This document shows positions 24,046-32,981 of a DNA stretch of 64,000 nt, piece after piece (the stretch's first letter is position 1; every line of letters begins with the position of its first letter). The stretch covers positions 558,001 through 622,000 of the forward strand of contig NZ_JABBDY010000001.1 of NCBI RefSeq assembly GCF_012847295.1. The letters are read 5' to 3'. This stretch comes from Microbacterium sp. MF43. Lineage in GTDB: Bacteria > Actinomycetota > Actinomycetes > Actinomycetales > Microbacteriaceae. The position numbers were made by a program, and so were the translations under genes. Under the pieces are notes generated by a model. The model searched no databases. It saw nothing but the letters and a program-made list of their open reading frames with translations, and was not told the origin of the DNA.

Positions 24046-25279
24046 GGCTCAGCCCCCGGCCGACCGCGTTGCCCCACGCCGCCGCGAAGTCGCCGTCGGG
24101 GTCGATTGCTCCCACCCGCCAGCCATGGTCGGCTGCCCGGTCGAGCGCATCGGCGACGGGCGAGACCGCGAACAGCATGGGGAGCGTGGAGTGATGGGGG
24201 ACCGCGGCGATCGCCGAGGCATCCGACGCATCGAATCTGCCCACCACGACGATGACGGGACCCGTCATCGTGCCCGCGAAGAGCCTCGCGAGGCGACCCA
24301 GCGAATCGTCCCGGCGGGCCGTGAGCGTCGCGAAGTGGGTGAGCATCGCATCGACCTCGGCCATGTCGCCGCCGTCGATCCGATCCGCCAGGACCGTGCC
24401 GTCCGAGTCGAGCACCTCGACGGCGTACCCGTCGTGCACCAGCCGCGCGACCGCCGACACGCACGCCGAGACCGCGGCCTCGAAACCCGGATCGGATCCG
24501 GGAGCGTGCATCGCCTCGGTCGACCAGCGCAGCGCACCGCGATCGAGCACGACGCTCGCCTCGGGAGTCGACTCCTGCTCTTCCTGGCGCACCATCAGCT
24601 CGTCCCGGTGCGCCGTGGCGCGCCAATGGATGCGCCGCATCGAGTCGCCGGACATGTACGGCCGGGCGACGAGGTTGTCGGCGCCCTGTCCGAGCTGGTT
24701 CGTCGTGGTGTGCAGCGTGCCTCCGGTCTCTCCGGCGAAGTCCGTCAGCGGCGGCAGGTCGACGATCGCCGGCGCCACGGTCACCGCCGTGCGCTCGCCG
24801 AAGAGGTTCTGGCGGCGCGCGAGCCCGAACGGGTCGGTGGAGCGCACCGACAGCGGGCCGATCGAGTGCACCCCGCGCCGCACGCCGCGGACGATGTACG
24901 ACAGATCGACGACGCGATCGCTGCGCCGCAGCCCCGAGCCCAGGGCGGGGAAGATGCCCTTCGAGTCCCCGCTCAGCCCCTTGGGCAGGGTGTCCTGCCA
25001 CACGCCCGGCGGCGTCGGCAGCGCGGTCCGCACTCCGACCCGCACGTTCACGACCGATTCGCGGCCGACCGTCGCGACATCCGGCTGAAGCGACCGCGTC
25101 ACCACGTCGGAGCGCCGGGAGAGATAGAGCGAGGCCACACCGGCACCCAGGACGGCCAGCAGCAGGATGCCGAAGTACATGAGCTCCGTCACGCCGAACT
25201 CGTTCGCCATGACCAGACACAGGATCGCCAGGATGAGCGCACCCGTGCCTCGCACGGTCAGCGGCCACAGGCGTCTCAT
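24032..25279 (-). CDS. DUF58 family membrane-anchored protein
   Basis: 415 residues. Two N-terminal membrane segments (GALILAILCLVMANEF and LMYFGILLLAVLGAGVASLYL) precede a cytoplasmic domain with the DUF58 blocks DPFGLARRQNLFGE and YMSGDSMRRIHWRATAHRDELMVRQ. The end resembles a von Willebrand A fold. DUF58 proteins are partners of MoxR AAA+ chaperones, likely for assembling metal-bound or surface complexes. The ATG at 25279 is used; a longer frame upstream (to 25378) would overlap the MoxR gene and has no family similarity. The gap to MoxR is 7 bp. Confidence 0.88.
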   Translation of the reverse strand: MRRLWPLTVRGTGALILAILCLVMANEFGVTELMYFGILLLAVLGAGVASLYLSRRSDVVTRSLQPDVATVGRESVVNVRVGVRTALPTPPGVWQDTLPKGLSGDSKGIFPALGSGLRRSDRVVDLSYIVRGVRRGVHSIGPLSVRSTDPFGLARRQNLFGERTAVTVAPAIVDLPPLTDFAGETGGTLHTTTNQLGQGADNLVARPYMSGDSMRRIHWRATAHRDELMVRQEEQESTPEASVVLDRGALRWSTEAMHAPGSDPGFEAAVSACVSAVARLVHDGYAVEVLDSDGTVLADRIDGGDMAEVDAMLTHFATLTARRDDSLGRLARLFAGTMTGPVIVVVGRFDASDASAIAAVPHHSTLPMLFAVSPVADALDRAADHGWRVGAIDPDGDFAAAWGNAVGRGLSHVVA

Positions 25280-25286
25280 CGCAGAC

Positions 25287-26291
25287 TCACTGACGTGCGG
25301 CGATGGGCACGCGCACGCTCGCCGCGATGCGCTCGAGGATCGTCGTGACGGCGTCGGCGGCACCCCTCGCGCGTGCACCGCCGGCGGCGCGGGTGGGGAT
25401 CAGCCGGTGGGCGAACACCGGCGCGAGGAGGGCGGTGATGTCATCGGGGATGACGAACCCCCTCCCGTCGAGTGCGGCCCACACCTTGGCTGCGCGCACG
25501 AGCTGCAGCGTCGCCCGCGGGCTCGCGCCCAGCCGCAGATCGGAGTGCGTCCGCGTCGCGTGCGCCAGGGCGACGGCATAGTCCTCGATCGTCGGAGCCA
25601 CATGGACCGCGCGGGCCCACGCGATGAGGTCGGTGACCTCGTCGGCCGACACGACGGCGGCGAGCTGATCGAGGGGGTTGGCGGTGTCGCGCTGTCGCAG
25701 CATGAGCGCCTCGGAGCGCTGGTCGGGATACCCCATCGAGATCCGCATCATGAAGCGGTCCCGCTGCGCCTCCGGCAGGGCGTAGGTGCCCTCCATCTCG
25801 AGAGGGTTCTGAGTGGCCACGACCAGGAAGGGACTCGGCAGGAAGTGGGTACGGCCGTCGACGGTGACCTGTCCCTCTTCCATCGCCTCGAGGAGCGCCG
25901 ACTGCGTCTTGGGGGAGGAGCGGTTGATCTCGTCCGCGATCACGATGTTCGCGAAGATCGCCCCCTGCTTGAACTCGAACTCGCGCTCGACCGGGTTGAA
26001 GACGCTCACGCCGGTGACATCACCGGGAAGAAGGTCAGGTGTGAACTGGATCCGACGCACCGTCGCGTCGACGGACGCCGCGAGAGCGCGCGCCAGCATC
26101 GTCTTGCCGACGCCGGGAACATCCTCGATGAGGAGGTGCCCCTCGGCCAGCAGGCAGACGAGCGCACTGCGCACGGCCTCGGGCTTGCCGTCGATCACAC
26201 TCCCGACCGAGGCGAGGATCGCGTCAGTGGTGCGCGCGAAGGCGTCTGCCGTGGGCGCGCCCGCCGACTCGGTCACTGCGGTATCGGTCAT
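25287..26291 (-). CDS. MoxR family AAA+ ATPase
   Basis: 334 residues. Walker A EDVPGVGKTMLARALA, Walker B IVIADEINRSSPKTQSALLEAMEE, sensor region VVATQNPLEMEGTYALPEAQRDRF and the C-terminal lid are intact. It acts as an ATP-dependent chaperone for the DUF58 and TgpA partners downstream. The ATG at 26291 has a clear GGGAGG Shine-Dalgarno; an upstream in-frame start (26372) would add 27 residues with no MoxR similarity. A -10 (TACGAT, 26368-26363) suggests a leader of about 65 bases. It heads the three-gene operon. Confidence 0.92.
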   Translation of the reverse strand: MTDTAVTESAGAPTADAFARTTDAILASVGSVIDGKPEAVRSALVCLLAEGHLLIEDVPGVGKTMLARALAASVDATVRRIQFTPDLLPGDVTGVSVFNPVEREFEFKQGAIFANIVIADEINRSSPKTQSALLEAMEEGQVTVDGRTHFLPSPFLVVATQNPLEMEGTYALPEAQRDRFMMRISMGYPDQRSEALMLRQRDTANPLDQLAAVVSADEVTDLIAWARAVHVAPTIEDYAVALAHATRTHSDLRLGASPRATLQLVRAAKVWAALDGRGFVIPDDITALLAPVFAHRLIPTRAAGGARARGAADAVTTILERIAASVRVPIAARQ

Positions 26292-26470
26292 CGAGACCTC
26301 CCAAGACCGCCCGTCGGGGCGGGTAGCCAGTGCAGACGGGCCCCATTGCCGCCCACTCGTCGATCGTAACAACGGGAGGACCGCCGCGGGCCTGGGAGAT
26401 CACTGGACTCTTCCCGGAGCGCGGGACCAACGGCCCAGCCGCGGGCCCGGACGGCGGACACGATCAGCCC

Positions 26471-26932
26471 ATGACGGACACGTCCCGACGCACCCGCATG
26501 ACGATCGTCGCCCTCGCGGCCGGCGTGCTGCTGGTCGTGGTGGTCGCCCTCGTCGCGGTCTTCGCGCGCGAGGACGTCGTGCCTCTCGACCCCGCCACCC
26601 CGCAGGGCGTCGTGCAGCAGTACTCGCAAGCCGTCATCGACGGTGACGTGACCACGGCACTGACCTACCTCGCCCCCGATATCGCGGACTCCTGCGAGCG
26701 GGTGCCGTTGGCGTCGGATGACGTCCGGCTGACGCTGCTCGAGAGCACCGAACGCGAGGACACCGCCCGAGTGCGGGTGCTCGTCGTGACCACCTACGGC
26801 TCGGGACCGCTCGGCCCCGACGAGTACGAGAGCGAGGAGGCCTTCGACCTCGTCGACGTCGGCGGAGAGTGGAAGATCGAGACGGCGCCGTGGTCCCTCA
26901 CCGTGTGCGCCGCTGACGGAGTGCCGCGATGA
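26471..26932 (+). CDS. Unknown single-span membrane protein
   Basis: 153 residues. A basic N-terminus, then one membrane segment (IVALAAGVLLVVVVALVAVF), then an outer domain of about 110 residues with an NTF2-like feel (VQQYSQAVIDGDVTTALTYLAPDIADSC, and FDLVDVGGEWKIETAPW); the domain assignment is only a resemblance. Two cysteines (one in DSCERV, one in LTVCAAD) could form a disulfide outside. The ATG at 26471 is used. It is coupled to the next gene by an ATGA overlap and is divergent from moxR. Confidence 0.75.
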   Translation: MTDTSRRTRMTIVALAAGVLLVVVVALVAVFAREDVVPLDPATPQGVVQQYSQAVIDGDVTTALTYLAPDIADSCERVPLASDDVRLTLLESTEREDTARVRVLVVTTYGSGPLGPDEYESEEAFDLVDVGGEWKIETAPWSLTVCAADGVPR

Positions 26933-28587
26933 GCGGGCCGAGCGTCATCCCCGACGCCGCGACAGCCGGATCCCCGGAGCGAGCAGCCACCGGCGGCGCC
27001 CAGGCCGTCGTGCGCCGCATCATCGTCCTCGTCATCCTCTTCGCGCTCGTCGTCATCGCGGCGATCGGCCTGAGCGGTCTGCTCGAACGCGCGATCGGTG
27101 CGGGCAGCGAACTCGTCGTGAGCGACGCGGCGCTGGCGCGCTCGCTGGCGTTCGCACTGATCGGCGCACCCCTGGCCGGCGGGCTCTGGTGGTGGGAGCG
27201 TCGACGGCTCGCCGCGGACGCGGGCGAGCGGGGGTCCTGGGTCTGGGCGCTCTACGTCGCGGCGATGTACCTCACCTCTCTCATCGCGGCGACCGTCTCG
27301 CTCGGGACCGCCGGCGTCAGCGCCCTCGACGGGCAGTGGCGGCCCGCGGCCCTCGCGTCGGGGGTCGTGTGGCTGGGCGTCTGGGTCTGGCACCGGTACA
27401 TCCGCGGCAGCGCGACGACCGGGCCGACGCGGCTGACCGACGTTCCGGTGGAGCTCGCGGCGGTCTTCGGACTCATCGTGGCGGCATCGGGAGCCGTCGC
27501 CGCGATCGCCGTGGTCGTCTCTCAAGCGCTCGTCGGCGTATCCATCCCGATCGCCGAGTCGCCGCACTGGATCACCTCCGCCCTCCAGTCGCTCTGCTGG
27601 TTCGCGCTCGGCGCGGCGGTGTGGTGGTGGCACTGGTTCCATGACAAGGCGGTGGATGCCGCGGACGGATTCGCCCTGGTCCTGCTCGTGGTCGTGGTCG
27701 GTGCCGCCGCGGCGGCCACCCTCTTCGCCGTAGGGACCATCTGCTTCGTGGTCCTGAGGGTGCTGTTCGACACGGATCCGCTCGCCGGAGTCCTGGCCGC
27801 ACTCGATGTGGCCGTCGGGGCGGCGCTGATCGGTGGCATCGTCTGGGTCGTCTATGCGAGCGTCCTCGACAGGCGATCGCGGCACGCACGGGAGGCCGGA
27901 CGGCTCGTCGTGTCGGGAGTCGCGCTGATCGGCGCCGCGAGCGGCTTCGGTGTCATCGTCAACGCCCTCCTGGCCTCCCTGTCCGACCCGCTCACGGAGT
28001 CCGACCCGCGAACGCTCCTCCTCGGCGGCCTCAGCGCGCTCGCCGTCGGCGCGACGGCGTGGGGGCTCGCGTGGCGGCCGGCTCGTCATGTCGACGCGCA
28101 GGAGGCCGCGGCGCCGGCGCGGAGGACTTATCTCGTGGTGGTCTTCGGCGCGAGCGCGATCGTCGCCCTCGTGACGCTTCTCGTCATCGGCTACCGGCTC
28201 TTCGAGTTCGTCCTGGCGGCAGGCGAGGTCGGAGGGCTCGTCGAACGGATCCGCGCGCCACTGGGACTGCTGAGCGCCACCGCCCTCGTGTTCGCCTACC
28301 ACTTCGCCATCTGGCGCCGCGACCGCGCGCTCGCCGGGAGGATTGCACGCAGGCGCGCCGTCGGACGGGTGATCCTCATCACGAACGGCGGGCACGACGA
28401 TCTCGCGGCGCGGCTGCGCTCGGAGACCGGAGCGAGGGTCAGCACGTGGCAGGCCGCGGACCCGGGCGCGCTCACCGCACGGGACGTCCCCGCGGTGGTG
28501 GAGACTCTCCACGGGCTGTCGGCGCCTCGCGCTGTCGTGATCGCCGATGCCGACGGCACCGCCCGCATCATTCCGCTCGCTGACTGA
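26929..28587 (+). CDS. DUF5671 polytopic membrane protein of unknown function
   Basis: 552 residues with about ten to twelve hydrophobic segments. Two or more DUF5671-like units can be read (IIVLVILFALVVIAAIGLSGLLE and TYLVVVFGASAIVALVTLLVIGYRLFEF). The last 80 residues form a small soluble domain (VILITNGGHDDLAARL, TWQAADPGALTARDVPAVVE, VVIADADGTARIIPLAD). No transport or catalytic motif is recognised. Its start overlaps the stop of the 153-residue gene (ATGA), so the two proteins probably act together in the membrane. Confidence 0.8.
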   Translation: MSGPSVIPDAATAGSPERAATGGAQAVVRRIIVLVILFALVVIAAIGLSGLLERAIGAGSELVVSDAALARSLAFALIGAPLAGGLWWWERRRLAADAGERGSWVWALYVAAMYLTSLIAATVSLGTAGVSALDGQWRPAALASGVVWLGVWVWHRYIRGSATTGPTRLTDVPVELAAVFGLIVAASGAVAAIAVVVSQALVGVSIPIAESPHWITSALQSLCWFALGAAVWWWHWFHDKAVDAADGFALVLLVVVVGAAAAATLFAVGTICFVVLRVLFDTDPLAGVLAALDVAVGAALIGGIVWVVYASVLDRRSRHAREAGRLVVSGVALIGAASGFGVIVNALLASLSDPLTESDPRTLLLGGLSALAVGATAWGLAWRPARHVDAQEAAAPARRTYLVVVFGASAIVALVTLLVIGYRLFEFVLAAGEVGGLVERIRAPLGLLSATALVFAYHFAIWRRDRALAGRIARRRAVGRVILITNGGHDDLAARLRSETGARVSTWQAADPGALTARDVPAVVETLHGLSAPRAVVIADADGTARIIPLAD

Positions 28588-28606
28588 TCGGGGGTCGGCG
28601 ACGGGT

Positions 28607-28612
28607 TAGACT
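28607..28612 (+). promoter_or_regulatory. -10 TAGACT of the SRP RNA
   Basis: Hexamer ending 6 bases before the expected RNA start. Independent support for the TANNNT rule, since no start codon is involved. Confidence 0.75.
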
Positions 28613-28617
28613 GGTGT

Positions 28618-28708
28618 CAGCTCTCCGCGAGGCGGCATCCAGGCCAACTCCCCCAGGACGGAAACGTAGCAAGGGTAACCAGGCTCTGCCGGGTTCGCGG
28701 AGAGTCTT
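28618..28708 (+). ncRNA. ffs: Signal recognition particle RNA (4.5S type)
   Basis: Short bacterial SRP RNA of about 90 nt. The closing stem pairs GCTCTCCGCGA (28620-28630) with TCGCGGAGAGT (28695-28705). The conserved apical region holds ACGGAAACGTAGCAAGG around 28657, the Ffh-binding domain. It binds Ffh to target nascent membrane proteins. The -10 TAGACT lies just upstream and a pyrimidine-rich stretch (CTTACTTTTCCC) follows. In many Actinobacteria ffs is next to dnaX; here a 7-kb block separates them. Confidence 0.95.
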
Positions 28709-28761
28709 ACTTTTCCCGGAGCCCGCCGCCTGCCGCCCACCCCGGCCTCGCGTTCAGTCAA

Positions 28762-28767
28762 TAGGCT
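28762..28767 (+). promoter_or_regulatory. -10 TAGGCT, leaderless, pta
   Basis: Hexamer followed by 7 bases and the GTG at 28775. Confidence 0.7.
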
Positions 28768-28774
28768 GGGGCGC

Positions 28775-30925
28775 GTGGCACGGAGCATCTTCATCACGTC
28801 GGCAGAAGGCCACTCCGGCAAGTCGACGGTCGCACTCGGCGTGCTCGACGCCCTGAGCCACGCGACGCCCCGCGTCGGCGTGTTCCGCGCGATCGCACGG
28901 TCGACGGTCGAGCCCGACTACGTGCTGGAGATGCTGCTCGACCACGACGGCGTCGACCTCCCCTACGACGAGTGCATCGGGGTGACGTACGACGACGTGC
29001 GCCACGATCCGGATGGCGCGCTCGCGACGATCGTCGAGCGCTACAAGGCCGTCGAGGCGCAGTGCGACGCCGTGGTGATCATCGGCAGCGATTACACCGA
29101 CGTCGGCAGTCCGGCCGAGCTCGCTTACAACGCACGCATCGCAGCGAACCTCGGTGCTCCCGTGCTGCTGGTGCTCGGCGGCCGGTCGGCGCAGAGCCAG
29201 ACGCAGCCCGAGCAGCTCGGCTCCTCGCTGCCGCGCACGGCGGCCGAGATGGGGCAGATCGCCGACCTCGCTCTTGCGGAGCTCGCCCACGGTCGCGCCG
29301 AGCTGTTCGCGGTCGTCGCGAACCGGGCCGAGCCGACGGAGGGGGAGGAGACGATCGCCGCCATCCGTCGCTCGGTCGAGGCATCCGGTCTCCCGTCCGC
29401 CGCCCGCATCCCGGTGTGGGCGATCCCCGAGGACCGTTTCCTGGTGGCGCCGTCGATCCGCGGCATCATGCGCGCCGTCGAGGGGCAGCTCCTCGCGGGC
29501 GACCCCGACCGCCTCACCCGGGAGGCACTCGGCGTGGTGGTGGCGGGCATGTCGATGGTGAACGTGCTGCCGCGCCTGCTCGAGGGTGCCGTCGTGATCA
29601 TTCCCGCCGACCGATCCGAGGTGCTGCTGGCGACCCTGCTCGCCAACGCGTCGGGAACCTTTCCGTCCATCTCGGGCATCGTCCTCAACGGCGGCTTCGA
29701 GCTTCCGGAGCCGGTCACCCGCCTGCTGGACGGGCTCGGCTCGAACGTCCCGATCATCACGACCGACCTCGGCACGTACGAGACCGCGGTGCGGATCATG
29801 AACACGCGCGGACGCCTCGCAGCGGACTCGCAGAGGCGCTACGACACGGCCCTCGCCCTGTTCGAGCAGAACGTCGACACCGACGAGCTGCTCGAGGCGT
29901 TCGGCGTCGCCCGGGCGACCGTCGTCACGCCGCTCATGTTCGAGTTCCAGCTCATCGAGCGCGCGCGCGCCGAGCGCAAGCGCATCGTGCTGCCCGAGGG
30001 CGACGACGACCGGGTGCTCCGCGCCGCCGCGACCGTGCTGAAGCGCGGCATCGCCGACCTCACGATCCTGGGGGAGCCGTTCGAGGTGCGGGCGCGGGCG
30101 ATCGAGCTCGGCATCGACCTGCAGGGCGCCGACGTCCTGTCGCCGTTCGACGCGGTCCACGTGCACAAGTTCGCCGAGGAGTACGCACGGCTGCGGGCGC
30201 ACAAGGGCGTGACGCTCGCGCAGGCGGCCGACACCGTGACGGACGTGTCGTACTTCGGAACGATGATGGTGCACCTCGGCCTCGCCGACGGCATGGTGTC
30301 TGGCGCCGCGCACACCACGGCGCACACGATCCGGCCCGCGTTCGAGATCATCAAGACCAAGCCGGGCGTCTCGGTCGTGTCGAGCGTCTTCCTCATGGCG
30401 CTCGCCGACCGGGTTCTCGTCTACGGCGACTGTGCGGTGATCCCCGATCCGACCAGCGCGCAACTCGCCGACATCGCCATCTCGTCTGCCGCGACGGCCG
30501 AGCAGTTCGGCATCGAGCCGCGCATCGCGATGCTGTCCTATTCCACGGGGGAGTCGGGTTCGGGCGCGGATGTCGAGAAGGTGCGGGATGCCACCGCGCT
30601 CGTGCGCGAGCGCGCCCCCGAGCTCCTCGTGGAGGGCCCGATCCAGTACGACGCGGCAGCCGACGCCGCGGTCGCCGCGGCGAAGATGCCCGGCTCGCAG
30701 GTCGCGGGTCGGGCAACGGTCTTCGTCTTCCCCGACCTCAACACCGGCAACAACACGTACAAGGCGGTGCAGCGCTCGGCGGGCGCGGTGGCGATCGGAC
30801 CGGTGCTGCAGGGGCTCAACAAGCCGATCAACGACCTGTCCCGGGGCGCGCTCGTCGACGACATCGTCAACACGATCGCGATCACGGCGATCCAGGCCCA
30901 GGGCGTCGGCGAGTCCCCGTCGTGA
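28775..30925 (+). CDS. pta: Phosphate acetyltransferase
   Basis: 716 residues, long-form Pta. The N-terminal half begins with a P-loop NTPase-like domain (IFITSAEGHSGKSTVALGV) and carries a DRTGG-type regulatory region; the catalytic half starts near residue 390 (RIVLPEGDDDRVLRAAATVL) with the conserved SYFGTMMVHLGLADGMVSG and VFPDLNTGNNTYKA blocks. It interconverts acetyl-CoA plus phosphate with acetyl phosphate plus CoA. Leaderless start at GTG 28775. It is followed 67 bp later by ackA, with which it forms the acetate overflow and uptake pathway. Confidence 0.96.
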   Translation: MARSIFITSAEGHSGKSTVALGVLDALSHATPRVGVFRAIARSTVEPDYVLEMLLDHDGVDLPYDECIGVTYDDVRHDPDGALATIVERYKAVEAQCDAVVIIGSDYTDVGSPAELAYNARIAANLGAPVLLVLGGRSAQSQTQPEQLGSSLPRTAAEMGQIADLALAELAHGRAELFAVVANRAEPTEGEETIAAIRRSVEASGLPSAARIPVWAIPEDRFLVAPSIRGIMRAVEGQLLAGDPDRLTREALGVVVAGMSMVNVLPRLLEGAVVIIPADRSEVLLATLLANASGTFPSISGIVLNGGFELPEPVTRLLDGLGSNVPIITTDLGTYETAVRIMNTRGRLAADSQRRYDTALALFEQNVDTDELLEAFGVARATVVTPLMFEFQLIERARAERKRIVLPEGDDDRVLRAAATVLKRGIADLTILGEPFEVRARAIELGIDLQGADVLSPFDAVHVHKFAEEYARLRAHKGVTLAQAADTVTDVSYFGTMMVHLGLADGMVSGAAHTTAHTIRPAFEIIKTKPGVSVVSSVFLMALADRVLVYGDCAVIPDPTSAQLADIAISSAATAEQFGIEPRIAMLSYSTGESGSGADVEKVRDATALVRERAPELLVEGPIQYDAAADAAVAAAKMPGSQVAGRATVFVFPDLNTGNNTYKAVQRSAGAVAIGPVLQGLNKPINDLSRGALVDDIVNTIAITAIQAQGVGESPS

Positions 30926-30992
30926 CACCCGTCCACACCGTCACCGCCATCGCGACACTCGCGCGCGATGCGCGGATCGGAGCGTTCCCGTC

Positions 30993-32225
30993 ATGACCCC
31001 CGTCCTTGTGGTGAATTCCGGTTCGTCGTCGTTCAAGTACCAGCTGATCGACATGGACACCGAGGCCCGGCTCGCGTCCGGGCTCGTGGAGCGCATCGGG
31101 CAGGGCGTGGGGCACGCGACGCACAAGGTGCAGGCCGCGGCGTTCGCGGGGACGGATGCCTCGCCGACCGTGCTCGACGCCGAGACGTCCCGTCAGCTTC
31201 CCATCCCCGACCACACCGCGGGGTTCCAGGTGATGCTCGACGCGTTCGCCGCGGACGGGCCGTCGCTCGACGAGCACCCGCCCGTCGCGGTCGGGCACCG
31301 GGTCGTCCACGGCGGTGCCCGCTTCTTCGAGCCGACCCCCATCACGCCGCTGGTCGAGATCAACATCGACGAGCTGTCCGTGCTCGCGCCGCTGCACAAT
31401 CCCGCGAACCTCGCCGGGATCGTCGCCGCGCGGAAGGCCTTCCCCGATGTGCCGCACGTCGCGGTGTTCGACACCGCCTTCCACCAGACGCTCGCGCCCG
31501 CGGCCTACACGTACGCGATCGACGCGACGATCGCGGCATCCCATCGCATCCGTCGGTACGGGTTCCACGGCACGTCGCACAAGTTCGTCAGCGAGGCCGC
31601 CGCCGCGTTCCTCGGACGCCCTGTCGAAGAGCTCAAGCAGATCGTGTTCCACCTCGGCAACGGGGCATCCGTCACCGCCGTCGACGGCGGCCGGTCGATC
31701 GAGACCTCGATGGGATTCACGCCGCTCGAGGGCCTGGTCATGGGCACGCGGTCCGGAGACATCGACCCGGCGGTGCTGTTCCACCTCGCGCGGCGCGAAG
31801 GCATGTCGATCGACGACCTCGACGATCTCCTCAACAAGCGCAGCGGCATGCTCGGACTCGCCGGGTCGAGCGACCTGCGCGACATCCGCACCGCCATCGC
31901 GCGCGGCGACGAGAGGGCGATGCTGGCATACGAGGTGTACGTCCACCGGCTCCGCGCGTACGCCGGTGCGTATCTCGCGCAGCTCGGTGGCGCCGACGTG
32001 ATCTCGTTCACCGCGGGGGTCGGCGAGAACGCGCCGTTGGTGCGCTCCGCCGCGCTCGAGACGCTCGGCTTCGCGGGTGTGCAGATCGACAGCGCGCGCA
32101 ACGAAGCGCCGGGTCGCGGCATCCGGATCATCTCGACGGATGCTTCGGCCGTGACGGTCCTCGTGGTGCCGACCGACGAGGAGCTCGAGATCGCGCGCCA
32201 GACACTCGCCGCGACCCGCGGGTGA
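30993..32225 (+). CDS. ackA: Acetate kinase
   Basis: 410 residues, normal length. N-terminal VLVVNSGSSSFKYQLID, the substrate and nucleotide loops VFHLGNGASVTAVDGG and MGFTPLEGLVMGTRSGDIDP, and GFHGTSHKFVSEAAA are intact. It transfers phosphate between acetyl phosphate and ADP, giving acetate and ATP. The ATG at 30993 gives the family N-terminus; the reading frame stays open upstream inside pta but that is a shadow. Read with pta; the HAD and GH65 genes follow. Confidence 0.96.
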   Translation: MTPVLVVNSGSSSFKYQLIDMDTEARLASGLVERIGQGVGHATHKVQAAAFAGTDASPTVLDAETSRQLPIPDHTAGFQVMLDAFAADGPSLDEHPPVAVGHRVVHGGARFFEPTPITPLVEINIDELSVLAPLHNPANLAGIVAARKAFPDVPHVAVFDTAFHQTLAPAAYTYAIDATIAASHRIRRYGFHGTSHKFVSEAAAAFLGRPVEELKQIVFHLGNGASVTAVDGGRSIETSMGFTPLEGLVMGTRSGDIDPAVLFHLARREGMSIDDLDDLLNKRSGMLGLAGSSDLRDIRTAIARGDERAMLAYEVYVHRLRAYAGAYLAQLGGADVISFTAGVGENAPLVRSAALETLGFAGVQIDSARNEAPGRGIRIISTDASAVTVLVVPTDEELEIARQTLAATRG

Positions 32226-32237
32226 CGCGCCCCTCGT

Positions 32238-32243
32238 TACCCT
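32238..32243 (+). promoter_or_regulatory. -10 TACCCT, leaderless, pgmB-like gene
   Basis: Followed by 6 bases and the GTG at 32250. Confidence 0.5.
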
Positions 32244-32249
32244 GGGATG

Positions 32250-32981
32250 GTGCCGATGCCGAATCTGCCCGACCTCCGTTCGTACGACGCCGTCCTGTTC
32301 GATCTGGACGGCGTCCTGACGCCCACCGCCGAGGTGCATATGCACGCGTGGGAGACGATGTTCACCGAGCTCTTCCGCGCGTGGGGCATCACGCCCCCGT
32401 ACACGGAGCGCGACTACTTCGATCACCTCGACGGCAAGAAGAGGTACGACGGAGTCGCGGCGCTGCTGCGGTCGCGTGACGTCGAGGTGCCGTGGGGTGA
32501 TCCGTCCGATCCGGTGACCGCCGACACCGTGTGCGGCATCGGCAACCGCAAGAACGTGGTGTTCGAGAAGGTGTTGCGCGACGAGGGAATCGCGCCGTAT
32601 CCCGGCTCGCTGGCGCTGCTGGACGACCTGGCCGACGCGGGCACCACCGTGGCCGTGGTGTCGAGCTCGAAGAACGCCGAAGAGGTGCTGCAGGTGGCCG
32701 GCATCCGCGATCGTTTCGCGGTCGTGATGGACGGCGTGATCGCCGAGCGCGACCACCTCGCGTCCAAGCCCGCGCCCGATGTCTTCGTCGAGGCGGCGCG
32801 CATGCTGGGGGTCGATCCGGCTCGCAGCGTCGCCGTCGAGGACGCCATCAGCGGTGTGGAGTCCGCCGCCGCCGGCAGGTTCGGGCTCGTCGTGGGAGTG
32901 GACCGCGGCGCGGGGGCCGATGCACTCCGTGCGGCCGGTGCCGATATCGTCGTCAACGACCTGGAGGAGTTCACTGCATGA
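32250..32981 (+). CDS. HAD hydrolase, beta-phosphoglucomutase-like
   Basis: 243 residues. Motif I FDLDGVLTPT has nucleophile and acid/base aspartates; VVSSSKNAEEVL and SVAVEDAISGVESA are HAD motifs II and IV. The cap region with DYFDHLDGKKRYDG matches the beta-phosphoglucomutase group. Next to a GH65 phosphorylase it should convert beta-glucose 1-phosphate to glucose 6-phosphate. Starts at 32247 (ATG), 32250 (GTG) and 32256 (ATG) are possible; the leaderless -10 favours 32250. Its stop overlaps the GH65 start (ATGA). Confidence 0.88.
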   Translation: MPMPNLPDLRSYDAVLFDLDGVLTPTAEVHMHAWETMFTELFRAWGITPPYTERDYFDHLDGKKRYDGVAALLRSRDVEVPWGDPSDPVTADTVCGIGNRKNVVFEKVLRDEGIAPYPGSLALLDDLADAGTTVAVVSSSKNAEEVLQVAGIRDRFAVVMDGVIAERDHLASKPAPDVFVEAARMLGVDPARSVAVEDAISGVESAAAGRFGLVVGVDRGAGADALRAAGADIVVNDLEEFTA

